Of a stretch of 13,670 nt of DNA, positions 1 through 7,636 are shown piece by piece (position 1 is the first letter of the stretch; each line of letters starts with the position of its first letter). A program made the translations under genes and the position numbers. The stretch covers positions 1 through 13,670 of the forward strand of contig JALUXN010000141.1 of the NCBI GenBank assembly GCA_027018975.1. Reading direction: 5' to 3'. The DNA comes from Mariprofundaceae bacterium (GTDB lineage Bacteria > Pseudomonadota > Zetaproteobacteria > Mariprofundales > Mariprofundaceae). The notes below the pieces were generated by a model, which was not told the DNA's origin, did no database searches, and worked only from the letters and a program-made list of their open reading frames with translations.

Positions 1-334
1 ATGTCAGCTCGAAAATCACCTGATCACCGGGGCGCACCGGCTTACGGAAACGCACCCCATCGATGCCGGTAAAATAGACCAGATAGTCGCGATCATCCTC
101 GACCGACTGAAAAGCAAGCATACCGCCCGCCTGCGCCATCGCCTCCACCAGCAGCACCCCCGGCATCACCGGATGGGTGGGAAAATGGCCGGTAAACTGC
201 GGCTCGTTCATACTGACATTCTTCAGCGCCCGGATCGACTGCTCCTTCTCAAAATCGAGAATCCGATCGATCAGCAAAAACGGATAGCGGTGCGGCAAGC
301 GCCGCATGATCTCGTCAATATTCAGTTCAGCCAT
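1..334 (-). CDS. fabZ: (3R)-hydroxymyristoyl/3-hydroxyacyl-ACP dehydratase FabZ, 3' end missing
   Basis: FabZ dehydrates 3-hydroxyacyl-ACP to trans-2-enoyl-ACP in cytosolic fatty-acid elongation and competes with lipid A synthesis for 3-hydroxyacyl-ACP. The visible 111 residues show the family hallmarks: LPHRYPFLLIDR at residues 13-24, GHFP with the expected catalytic His50, and PVMPGVLLVEAMAQ at 55-68 with the expected catalytic Glu64. Family proteins are about 145-155 residues, so roughly a quarter is cut off at the window edge. The ATG at 334 follows the lpxD stop codon with no spacing. A strong Shine-Dalgarno AAGGAG (348-343) sits inside the end of lpxD, which fixes this start and implies coupled expression with lpxD. 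The hot-dog fold and active-site pair are intact in the part seen. Confidence 0.95.
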   Translation of the reverse strand, partial: MAELNIDEIMRRLPHRYPFLLIDRILDFEKEQSIRALKNVSMNEPQFTGHFPTHPVMPGVLLVEAMAQAGGMLAFQSVEDDRDYLVYFTGIDGVRFRKPVRPGDQVIFELT

Positions 335-1384
335 CTACTTCTCTCCTTGCTTGCGCGCTGCCATCCGCTGCGCCTTCCAGATCTCCGGCAGCTTCATCAT
401 CAGCGCAGAGACTTTCAACCATAAGCGGTGCGGCATCGCCGGCGTGCCCGCATAGACGCCGCCGGACTCCAGATCCGAAATCACGCCCGACTGCGCCACC
501 AATTTCACCCCATCGCCCACCTTGATATGACCGGCCAAACCGGTCTGACCGCCAAACTGACACCCTTTCCCCACCGTTGTGGAGCCGGAAATCCCTGCCT
601 GACTGGCCATCACGGAAAACGCACCGATGCGCACGTTGTGGGCAATCTGAATCAAATTATCGAGCTTCACACCACGCTCAATCACCGTATCGCCAATCGC
701 ACCACGATCGATACAGGTGTTGGCACCGATCTCCACACCATCCTCAAGAATCACACGCCCGACCTGCGGAATTTTGACATGCTGGCGCCCATCCCACGCA
801 TAACCGAAACCATCGGAACCAATCACCGCCCCGGCCTGCAGAATCACGTCATTACCCAGCACACAGCCATGCGCCACCGTCACATGCGCATGCAATAGAC
901 AGTTCGCACCGATAGTGACCCCCTCTTCGATCACCACCCCGGCGCCAATCACCGTCCCCGCACCGATGGTGACACCAGCGCCAATCACCGCATTGGCACC
1001 CACATCGACATCGTCGGCCAGCTTGGCAGTCGCATCGATCGCCGCCGCAGGGTGACGCACACCGCGACCGCAAGGCTGCGGATGAAATGCGCGCTGCAGC
1101 GTAGCAAATGCAAGATAGGGATCAGCCACACGAATCACCGGACAAGCGGCCGATGATGCCTCACCATCATCGGCAAGCAGCACAGCCGCCGCCGCAGTAT
1201 GTTTCAGATCAGATTTATAGCGGGGATTGGAGAGGAATGAGAGATCATGCGCACCGGCCTCAGCCAGTGTATTCACACTGCAAATCGTTATCTGGGCGAT
1301 CGCATCATCTGCACGATAATCTTTCGGTGTTTCAAGCCGACCACCAACGAGCGTGGCTATCTCTTGCAGTGTAAATCGCGGCAC
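335..1384 (-). CDS. lpxD: UDP-3-O-acylglucosamine N-acyltransferase LpxD
   Basis: LpxD transfers a 3-hydroxyacyl chain from ACP to the 2-amino group of UDP-3-O-acylglucosamine, the third step of lipid A synthesis, in the cytosol. The 349-residue product is of normal family length. Residues 1-105 match the N-terminal uridine-binding domain, with FTLQEIATLVGGRLE at 4-18. Residues 112-315 are a left-handed beta-helix of hexapeptide repeats, for example AVIGAGVTIGAGTVIGAG at 132-149. LDNLIQIAHNVRIG (241-254) carries the catalytic histidine, here His249. The C-terminal helix (320-349) is basic. The only reasonable start is GTG at 1384. No ATG occurs early in the frame and no clear Shine-Dalgarno precedes it, so the start is less certain than the gene. 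It lies 27 bp after skp and abuts fabZ directly. Confidence 0.95.
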   Translation of the reverse strand: MPRFTLQEIATLVGGRLETPKDYRADDAIAQITICSVNTLAEAGAHDLSFLSNPRYKSDLKHTAAAAVLLADDGEASSAACPVIRVADPYLAFATLQRAFHPQPCGRGVRHPAAAIDATAKLADDVDVGANAVIGAGVTIGAGTVIGAGVVIEEGVTIGANCLLHAHVTVAHGCVLGNDVILQAGAVIGSDGFGYAWDGRQHVKIPQVGRVILEDGVEIGANTCIDRGAIGDTVIERGVKLDNLIQIAHNVRIGAFSVMASQAGISGSTTVGKGCQFGGQTGLAGHIKVGDGVKLVAQSGVISDLESGGVYAGTPAMPHRLWLKVSALMMKLPEIWKAQRMAARKQGEK

Positions 1385-1399
1385 AGCAGTGAAGTAGTG

Positions 1400-1424
1400 A
1401 AAATCGCGCGCTTATTTCTGCGCG
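1400..1424 (-). other. Small GC hairpin spanning the skp stop codon, followed by four U
   Basis: Read on the minus strand, CGCGC (1424-1420) can pair with GCGCG (1411-1407) around an 8-nt loop that contains the skp stop codon. It is followed by CGATTTT. The stem is short and the U-run is only four bases, so it is at best a weak terminator, attenuator or RNA-stabilising element between skp and lpxD. It could also be chance in GC-rich DNA. Confidence 0.25.
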
Positions 1425-1933
1425 TCGAGCAGTCGGGTAACCTCGCCGGTAATATCCAGCGCCGGATTGGCGTAGAGTGAAACCGGTTTCGGCAAAATAA
1501 AATCGTAATGCTTCTCCTTGCCATAGGCGGTAATCACCTTCTGGAACTTGGACATGGTCGCAATATCGATACGATTCTTCTCGGCTGAGAGCTCCTCCTG
1601 AGCATCCTGCTGCATGCGCTGGAACTCTTTGGTCATATCTTTGAGCTGCTGCTGCTGTTTGGAGAGGTGCTCCTGCGACATGAGCGACGGCGACATCAAC
1701 GCCTTCTCCGCTTTGCTGATCTTATCTTTCAATGCCCTGAGCTGCTTGACCTTCTTATCATTCAACGCCCGCAGCCGGGTCATCCCCTGCTTATACTCCG
1801 CCGTATTCTCCAGCGCCGATTTAATATCGACATAGGCGATCTTCAAGCCATCCGCCCGCGCCGGCGCGACATGCGCCATCAGTAGCAACGCACCAGCCAC
1901 CATGATCGATACCAACTTCATCTGTTTTGCCAT
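1412..1933 (-). CDS. skp: Periplasmic chaperone Skp/OmpH family
   Basis: Skp holds unfolded outer-membrane proteins in the periplasm and hands them to the BAM complex. The 173-residue product has a Sec signal peptide: basic MAKQMK, a hydrophobic core at about residues 7-21, and probable cleavage after APARA, near residue 27. The mature start GLKIAYVDIKSALENTAEYK (29-48) is typical of OmpH. A long charged, Gln/Lys-rich helical region (about 49-135) matches the coiled-coil tentacles of the trimer. The C-terminal strand region ends with ITGEVTRLLDAQK. The ATG at 1933 has a good Shine-Dalgarno AGGAG (1944-1940) with six-base spacing, which favours it over the in-frame ATG at 1921. It sits between bamA (59 bp upstream) and lpxD, the usual place for this gene. 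Skp sequences diverge strongly, so the call rests on architecture and context. Confidence 0.9.
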   Translation of the reverse strand: MAKQMKLVSIMVAGALLLMAHVAPARADGLKIAYVDIKSALENTAEYKQGMTRLRALNDKKVKQLRALKDKISKAEKALMSPSLMSQEHLSKQQQQLKDMTKEFQRMQQDAQEELSAEKNRIDIATMSKFQKVITAYGKEKHYDFILPKPVSLYANPALDITGEVTRLLDAQK

Positions 1934-1992
1934 CTGTATCTCCTATCGCTTCGTCACGATCGATTATTCAAAATATTTTTCACGCTCCTGAA
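1934..1992 (-). promoter_or_regulatory. AT-rich bamA-skp spacer with possible internal promoter and skp ribosome binding site
   Basis: This 59-bp gap is clearly more AT-rich than its surroundings. On the minus strand it contains the palindrome AAAATATTTT (1979-1970), then AATAAT (1968-1963, five of six bases of a sigma70 -10 box), then the skp Shine-Dalgarno AGGAG (1944-1940). The only -35 candidate at 18-bp spacing is TTCAGG, a poor match. A weak internal promoter or an RNA processing site is possible. I saw no sigma-E type promoter (GGAACTT). Confidence 0.3.
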
Positions 1993-4341
1993 TCAAAAAG
2001 AGCTACCCAACATAAACTCAAACACACGCGGCACATCGCCCGGCTGCTTCTTGAGCGCATACGACCACATCAACCCAATCGGCCCAATCGGCGAAATCCA
2101 CTCAAGACCGAACCCTGCCGAATAGCGCAAGTCAGAGAAAGCAAATTTTGTCGGCCCGTTGACAATCAACGTACCGCCCGCACCCGGCACCTGCGCCTTA
2201 TCCGGCAGACCCCACACTGTACCGGTATCAGCAAAGAGCACACCGCGCAGATTCGGGGTGTCGATCATCGGGATCGGCACAAACATATTGATTGAACCAC
2301 GCACCATCTTATCGCCACCGACCGCATCGCCCGTCGCGGCATCGCGCAGCGACACGCCGTAGGAGTCAAAGCCGCGCAAGCTGCCGATACCACCGAGCGA
2401 ATAACGGCGCCAGAGCGGCGCATTCGAGCCGCGCAGGGACCCCAGCGTACTCGCCTCCACGGAGGGGTTGAGCACATAGAGCTCATCTTCATCAAACGGC
2501 AGATAGAGGCTGGATGAAGCGGATGCCTCCCAGAACTGCTTATCACCACCGGGGCCTGCAACATTAAAACGCAGCGCCTCAATATGACCACTGCGCGGCG
2601 CCACCAGTCGATCTCGACTATCCCACACCAGCGACTGGGTCAATTCACCAATGCGATTGTTCCCCTCCTGCGCCCGCAGCAGCAGCGATGCGTTCGGATC
2701 AATCCCCGAGAGATTAGTGTTGCTGAATTGGTAACCAATGCCATAACTCAACCGGTGGGTGATCGGAATACTGAAATCGACACCAATCGCCGATGAGTTG
2801 GTCAGATAGTTCGCGGTCGTCAACGGATTGGTCTTCACCTTGCTGCCGTGAATCGACGCGCTCACATTGCTGTCAAGGAAATAGGGGTCGGTAAAGCTAG
2901 CTGTGACATTCTGGGTCACGCGACCATAGGTACCATTGAGGCTGGCCTGATACCCCTTGCCGAAGAGGTTCGATTCAGAAATTTTGGCAGTCAGAATCAC
3001 CTTCTCCTGCTGCGAATAACCGATACCGCCGGAGATCGAGCCGGAGCGTTTCTCCTTCACCTTCACCTTGGCAATCACCTTATCGCTCGCCGAACTCTTC
3101 GGCAGCGACACACGCACATCCTCGATGTAGGGCGCGCGCAGCAGATCCTCCTTACTCTCATTCACCTGTCGCCCATAATAACGCGCCCCCTCATGCTGCT
3201 TCAGCATACGGCGGATAACGATATCATCGGTCTTCTCATTGCCCGAGATCTCAATGCGCTCGACATAGATCTCTTCGCCCTTCTCGACATCAAACGTGAT
3301 CGCCACAGTGTGATCTTCGATATTGCGTTTCATCATCGGCGTCACCGACGCGAACGCATACCCCTCGTTGGCCACCCGTTCGGTGATCGCCTTAATAGTC
3401 GCCTGCAGCGCATCGATGGAGTACTCATCCCCCGGCTCGAACTCGATCAAATCGAGGAGCGTCTGTTTATCCGGCACCAGATCACCCTGCACATCCACCT
3501 TCGATATATGGTACTGCGCGCCCTCATGCACCCCGAACACCAACGCAAAGCTGCGCTTATCCTCAGACATAATGACCTGACGCGAATCCAGACGCATATC
3601 GAGATAGCCGTGATTGAGATAGAAGCGCTGCAACATCTGACCATCAGCGCCAAATTTCTTGCGGTCAAAAACATCCTTGTTCATCAACCACGCCATGAAA
3701 TCCGTCTGCTTGGAAAAAATTGCACCGCGCAGTTTACTGTCACTGAACGCCTTATTGCCGACCATATAGATGCGGCTGATACGGGTCACCGCCCCCTCAT
3801 CCACACGGATCAACAGATCCACCCGGCCATCCTTACGCGGCGTCGCGTCAAAATGAATATCGACCTGATAATAACCTTTTTTAAGGTACCCCTTGAGCAG
3901 CAGGTTACGGTCAGCCGTCTCATTCATTGGATTAAATACCGCGCCGGGCTTCAACTTCATGCGCAACTTCAGGTCTTTGTAGCGGAACTTTTTGTTCCCC
4001 TCCATCTCCAGTTTGGCGATCAATGGATACTCTTTCACCTTGCAGATCAGATGAATACCACGCGCCACCCGCCGTCCGACAAACCGAACATCCTTAAAAA
4101 AACCGCTCTTATATAGGCGGCGGACATCCTTACTTAATGTGCGACGATCGAGCTGCTGACCCACCCTGCTATGCATCTTCGCCAGCACTGTCTCACGCTC
4201 AACGTAGCGATTGCCCTGCACATCGATCGATAGGATGGTGTTGGCACCGGAATTGGCGCCCGCCGCACTATCGCCCACGCCAGCTGCCTGCGCAGTCAGC
4301 GAGGAGAGCATCAACAGCACCCATAACAACAGAATACGCAT
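1993..4341 (-). CDS. bamA: Outer-membrane protein assembly factor BamA
   Basis: BamA is the central Omp85 component of the BAM complex and folds and inserts beta-barrel proteins into the outer membrane. The 782-residue product is close to the family's usual 760-810. A signal peptide (MRILLLWVLLML, hydrophobic, ending near AQAAG at residue 21) is followed by five POTRA repeats at about 35-105, 106-183, 184-275, 276-355 and 356-432. A 16-strand barrel runs from about 433 to 782. The conserved loop-6 motif appears as LRGF at 655-658, the usual form being (V/I/L)RGF/Y. The protein ends in phenylalanine, as outer-membrane barrels do. The ATG at 4341 is chosen because it starts the signal peptide and has AGGGG (4351-4347) at five-base spacing. 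A longer in-frame start at 4383 would put 14 extra residues before the signal peptide and lie inside rseP. Only one base separates it from the rseP stop. Confidence 0.97.
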   Translation of the reverse strand: MRILLLWVLLMLSSLTAQAAGVGDSAAGANSGANTILSIDVQGNRYVERETVLAKMHSRVGQQLDRRTLSKDVRRLYKSGFFKDVRFVGRRVARGIHLICKVKEYPLIAKLEMEGNKKFRYKDLKLRMKLKPGAVFNPMNETADRNLLLKGYLKKGYYQVDIHFDATPRKDGRVDLLIRVDEGAVTRISRIYMVGNKAFSDSKLRGAIFSKQTDFMAWLMNKDVFDRKKFGADGQMLQRFYLNHGYLDMRLDSRQVIMSEDKRSFALVFGVHEGAQYHISKVDVQGDLVPDKQTLLDLIEFEPGDEYSIDALQATIKAITERVANEGYAFASVTPMMKRNIEDHTVAITFDVEKGEEIYVERIEISGNEKTDDIVIRRMLKQHEGARYYGRQVNESKEDLLRAPYIEDVRVSLPKSSASDKVIAKVKVKEKRSGSISGGIGYSQQEKVILTAKISESNLFGKGYQASLNGTYGRVTQNVTASFTDPYFLDSNVSASIHGSKVKTNPLTTANYLTNSSAIGVDFSIPITHRLSYGIGYQFSNTNLSGIDPNASLLLRAQEGNNRIGELTQSLVWDSRDRLVAPRSGHIEALRFNVAGPGGDKQFWEASASSSLYLPFDEDELYVLNPSVEASTLGSLRGSNAPLWRRYSLGGIGSLRGFDSYGVSLRDAATGDAVGGDKMVRGSINMFVPIPMIDTPNLRGVLFADTGTVWGLPDKAQVPGAGGTLIVNGPTKFAFSDLRYSAGFGLEWISPIGPIGLMWSYALKKQPGDVPRVFEFMLGSSF

Positions 4342-4342
4342 C

Positions 4343-5707
4343 TTATCCCCTAAACAGGCGCGAAATATCATTATAAAAGGCAAACACCATCAGCGACAGA
4401 ATCAGCACCAAGCCAATCATCTGCATCGTCTCCAGCGCCTTGGGCGAGAGCGGCCGGCCGCGCAGCTTTTCCAAGCCGAGAAAGAATAGCAGTCCCCCAT
4501 CCAGAATCGGTACCGGCAATAGATTCAGCACCCCGAGATTGACCGAGATCAGCGCCAGAAAGCCGATGAAATAGACCAGTCCCAGCTCCGCCGTGCGGCC
4601 GGCCAGCTGCGCGATGGCAATCGGCCCGCCGAGATTATCGGCGGAGATCGATGATGTCACCATTTTGCCAAACACGCTCAGCGTCATGGTGGTCATCTCC
4701 CAAGTGCGCGTAAAGCCATACAGCGCCCCCTCGATGACTCCCATGCGATAACGTTCCATGCCGTGCAGCGGCGCGGATGCCAGACGCACCCCGACACGCC
4801 CCTGATGCTGCGCATCACTGCCCGGTGTGACCGACAGCTGCAGCACCATCTCCCCGCGCTGCACCACTAGCGACAGCGGCTGGCCGGGGTGTTGTTTCAC
4901 CTGTTCAATAAACTGACTGACGCGGCTCACCGGCACACCACCCACCTGCTGGATCACATCACCGCGCTGCAAACCGGCGCGCATCGCCGGCGAACCCTTC
5001 ACCACATCGGCAATGCGCACCACCAGCCCCGGATTGATACCCAGCACCTGATCGGCCACATCCATCAGCAGCGGATCTTTCGCCTGCGCCGGCAGACTCA
5101 GATGCAGCGTGCGTGCCGCGCCATCACGCTGCAGACGCAGGGTCACATCGTGCCCCACCGCCGGCTTCAAACGCTCCTCCAGCTGCTGCCATGCATGCAC
5201 CGCTGCGCCGTCCACCGCCACAATACGATCACCCGCCTCGATGCCCGCCTGCTCGGCGATGGAGACCGGTGCAACAAAGCCCACCACCGGCGGCAACACC
5301 GACTGCCCCATCCAGCCGACCACCATGTAGGCCACAATGGCAAAGAGAAAATTAAAGCCGGGGCCGGCCGCTGCCACCGCCGCCCGCTTCCAAACCGGCT
5401 GCAGATGAAAAGCGCGCTGCTGCTCCGCCTCGGAGAGCGGCTGCGCCGCACCCTGCTCGCCCCCTTGCTCGTCAGGATTCTCGCCCAGCATCTTCACATA
5501 ACCGCCGAGCGGGAAGGCGGCGATCACATACTCCACCTCGCCATCCATACTGCGCCACGAAAAGAGCGCCGGGCCGAAACCGATGGAGAACTTCTCCACC
5601 CGAATACCCAGCTTCCGCGCCACCGAAAAGTGGCCATATTCATGCACCGCAATCAGCAGCGCAATCGCCGCCACAAACGCGAGCGTGGTATGCAACAGTT
5701 CCATCAT
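4343..5707 (-). CDS. rseP: RIP site-2 zinc metalloprotease RseP
   Basis: RseP is an inner-membrane intramembrane protease. In E. coli it cleaves the anti-sigma factor RseA after DegS to release sigma E, and it also clears signal-peptide remnants. The 454-residue product matches the family length of about 450. HEYGH at residues 22-26, within the first membrane segment, gives the zinc ligands His22 and His26 and the catalytic Glu23. LLPVPILDGG (396-405) supplies the third ligand, Asp403. Two tandem PDZ domains lie between, at about 140-205 and 228-310. Membrane segments are visible near 5-21, 111-131, 376-398 and 427-445. Two adjacent ATG codons occur at 5707 and 5704. The first is chosen because AGGA (5721-5718), overlapping the dxr stop, is better spaced for it. 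Its place directly before bamA is the conserved order. No rseA or degS is visible here, so the stress-pathway role is inferred from the family. Confidence 0.95.
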   Translation of the reverse strand: MMELLHTTLAFVAAIALLIAVHEYGHFSVARKLGIRVEKFSIGFGPALFSWRSMDGEVEYVIAAFPLGGYVKMLGENPDEQGGEQGAAQPLSEAEQQRAFHLQPVWKRAAVAAAGPGFNFLFAIVAYMVVGWMGQSVLPPVVGFVAPVSIAEQAGIEAGDRIVAVDGAAVHAWQQLEERLKPAVGHDVTLRLQRDGAARTLHLSLPAQAKDPLLMDVADQVLGINPGLVVRIADVVKGSPAMRAGLQRGDVIQQVGGVPVSRVSQFIEQVKQHPGQPLSLVVQRGEMVLQLSVTPGSDAQHQGRVGVRLASAPLHGMERYRMGVIEGALYGFTRTWEMTTMTLSVFGKMVTSSISADNLGGPIAIAQLAGRTAELGLVYFIGFLALISVNLGVLNLLPVPILDGGLLFFLGLEKLRGRPLSPKALETMQMIGLVLILSLMVFAFYNDISRLFRG

Positions 5708-5714
5708 CGCATCA

Positions 5715-6863
5715 TCATCCTGAAATCACCTCGTCGGCCCGTCCTCTGGCCTGCGCGTCATGCAGCCACACCTCATCCAATGTTTCCACCACCACGTCAT
5801 CGGTGCGCGCCAACACCTGCTCCACCGTGGTGACAATATCCATAAAGCCGATCTTGCCGGCGCGAAACGCCGCGTTGGCCACCTCATTGGCGGCATTGAA
5901 GGCGATGGCCAGCGAATCGCCGCCGCGCAGAATCGTCTTGACCAGGCCCATCACCGGGAAGCGCGCCTCATCGACCGCCTGAAAGGTCAACTGCCCCTGC
6001 CGCGCCAGATCAAGCGGCGCAATACCGGTCTCCAACCGCGGCTCGGCCTGCATCGCATAGGCGATCGGCATGCGCATATCGGGCATCGCCAGCTGCGCCA
6101 GCACAGAGCCGTCGCGATAGCCGACCATGGCGTGGATAATACTCTCCGGATGAATCACCGCATCGAGCTGTTCGGGCTTAAGATCAAACAGCCAGCGCGC
6201 CTCAATCAGTTCCAGCGCCTTGTTGACCATGGTCGCCGAATCGATGCTGATCTTCGCGCCCATATCCCAGTTCGGATGCGCCACCGCCTCCGCCGGCGTC
6301 ACCGCGCGCAAACTGGCCGGATCACGCTGCCGGAACGGCCCGCCTGAGGCGGTCAGCACCACCGATGTCACCGAGGCGCGATCATGCCCCTGCAGACACT
6401 GATGTACCGCCGCATGCTCCGAATCGACCGGCACCACCTCAGCGCCCGAGGCCGCTGCTGCACGCATAAAGATATGACCGGCGGTGACCAAGCACTCTTT
6501 GTTCGCCAGCCCGACACACTTGCCCGCCTGCACCGCTGCCAGCGTCGCCGGCAGGCCGGCCGAACCGACCATCGCCGCCATCACCATATCGGTCTCGCTG
6601 GCAGCCGCCAGTTCAACCGCCGCATCCATACCGCCAGCCAGCTTCACGCCCGCCGGCAGCCGCTCACGCAGCGACGCACAGACACTCTCGTCGGTCATCA
6701 CCACCCACTGCGGTTTAAGCTGTGCAGCCAGCTCGGCCATCTTCTCCACATTGCGGTGGCCGACCAGCGCATGGGCGGAGAATTTATCCGGATGACGGCG
6801 CATCACATCCGCCGTACTGCAGCCGATCGAGCCTGTTGCGCCGAGTACCGTCATTCGCTTCAT
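5715..6863 (-). CDS. dxr: 1-deoxy-D-xylulose 5-phosphate reductoisomerase (IspC)
   Basis: Dxr converts 1-deoxy-D-xylulose 5-phosphate to 2-C-methyl-D-erythritol 4-phosphate with NADPH and a divalent metal, the committed step of the MEP isoprenoid pathway. From the chosen start the protein has 382 residues, slightly short of the family's usual near-400. Seen motifs are the NADPH loop GATGSIG (8-14), NKE (121-123), VDSEH (146-150), SGGPFR (173-178), MGAKISIDSATMVNK (201-215) and HPESIIHAMV (238-247). Asp147, Glu149 and Glu218 align with the E. coli metal ligands Asp150, Glu152 and Glu231. His196 aligns with catalytic His209. The ATG at 6863 overlaps the cdsA stop as ATGA and has GGAG (6873-6870) at six-base spacing. 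The in-frame GTG at 6875 is therefore less likely. Its product feeds the prenyl diphosphates used by the neighbouring uppS product. Confidence 0.96.
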   Translation of the reverse strand: MKRMTVLGATGSIGCSTADVMRRHPDKFSAHALVGHRNVEKMAELAAQLKPQWVVMTDESVCASLRERLPAGVKLAGGMDAAVELAAASETDMVMAAMVGSAGLPATLAAVQAGKCVGLANKECLVTAGHIFMRAAAASGAEVVPVDSEHAAVHQCLQGHDRASVTSVVLTASGGPFRQRDPASLRAVTPAEAVAHPNWDMGAKISIDSATMVNKALELIEARWLFDLKPEQLDAVIHPESIIHAMVGYRDGSVLAQLAMPDMRMPIAYAMQAEPRLETGIAPLDLARQGQLTFQAVDEARFPVMGLVKTILRGGDSLAIAFNAANEVANAAFRAGKIGFMDIVTTVEQVLARTDDVVVETLDEVWLHDAQARGRADEVISG

Positions 6864-7636
6864 AATGTTCTCCACACCAGCCAGGTCACCGGCACCGCCA
6901 TCAGAATCGCATCGAGCCGATCAAGAAAACCGCCATGACCGGGCAGCCAGCGGCCACTATCCTTCACCCCGACCAGCCGCTTCACCGCCGACTCCGACAG
7001 GTCACCCAACATGCCGGCAATCACCGCCACAAAGGCGAGCAGCAGCCCCTCGGCAAATGAAAATGTCTCCGTATAGATCCAGTAGCCACTGGCCACCGGC
7101 AGGCCGAAAAAGAGGCCGCCCCACGCCCCTTCAATCGATTTGCCGGGGCTGATCGCCGGGCAGAGCTTGCGCCGGCCAAAGCTGCGGCCGGCAAAATAGG
7201 CGGCAATATCCGATGTCCAGACCGCCAAACAGATCCCGATCACCAGCGCCTGGCCATCGGCTGTAACGTGGGTTTTGGCAATCACCAGCGCGAACAGCGC
7301 CAACCAGCCAAAGAGCCAAATCATGGCGGTAAAAGCGCCAAACTCCGCCGCCTGCCCCCGCGCCGCCGCCACAAAGAGCAGAAACCAGAAGAAGATCATC
7401 AACAGCAGCGGTGTGACATGCAGGGTCAGCACAAACAGACTCCAAGCCACCGCCGCCGCCAGCAAGTAGGCGACCGGATAGGGCAACTTGACCATCAGAA
7501 TCATCTCCGCCGTCACCAACAGTCCCAGCAGGCCGAGCGTCACATTAAAGGCCAGCCCATCGAGATGGAAATACCACCCCCACACCGCCAGCAACAGCAC
7601 CAGCGCCGTGATCACCCGTTTGGTCAATTCATTCAT
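6860..7636 (-). CDS. cdsA: Phosphatidate cytidylyltransferase CdsA
   Basis: CdsA makes CDP-diacylglycerol from phosphatidate and CTP, the branch point for all membrane phospholipids. The 258-residue protein is strongly hydrophobic, with about seven to eight membrane segments, for example near 10-27, 31-50, 57-73, 76-92, 103-120 and 130-149. It carries the full CDP-alcohol cytidylyltransferase signature near the C-terminus: SAVKR at 216-220, KD at 225-226, GHGG at 233-236 and DRLD at 239-242. The ATG at 7636 overlaps the uppS stop codon as ATGA. No strong Shine-Dalgarno precedes it, so translation is probably coupled to uppS. The stop in turn overlaps the dxr start as ATGA. Position between uppS and dxr is canonical. 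Confidence 0.96.
   Translation of the reverse strand: MNELTKRVITALVLLLAVWGWYFHLDGLAFNVTLGLLGLLVTAEMILMVKLPYPVAYLLAAAVAWSLFVLTLHVTPLLLMIFFWFLLFVAAARGQAAEFGAFTAMIWLFGWLALFALVIAKTHVTADGQALVIGICLAVWTSDIAAYFAGRSFGRRKLCPAISPGKSIEGAWGGLFFGLPVASGYWIYTETFSFAEGLLLAFVAVIAGMLGDLSESAVKRLVGVKDSGRWLPGHGGFLDRLDAILMAVPVTWLVWRTL

Noticed and set aside
1954..1983. Nine-codon open frame starting with GTG after AGGAG in the bamA-skp gap
   Set aside because: The AGGAG sits only one base before the GTG, too close for initiation, and so short a frame is expected by chance.
2848..4116. Long open frame (422 codons) on the plus strand opposite bamA
   Set aside because: It lies wholly antisense to an unmistakable bamA, has a biased His/Arg/Leu/Ile composition typical of an antisense shadow, no family motif and no ribosome site.
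4342..4383. Longer bamA start at 4383
   Set aside because: It adds residues before an obvious signal peptide and overlaps rseP, while the ATG at 4341 has a well-spaced AGGGG.
4889..5833. Open frame of 314 codons on the plus strand opposite rseP and the end of dxr
   Set aside because: His/Arg-rich shadow of two well-supported genes; crosses a gene boundary and shows no recognisable domain.
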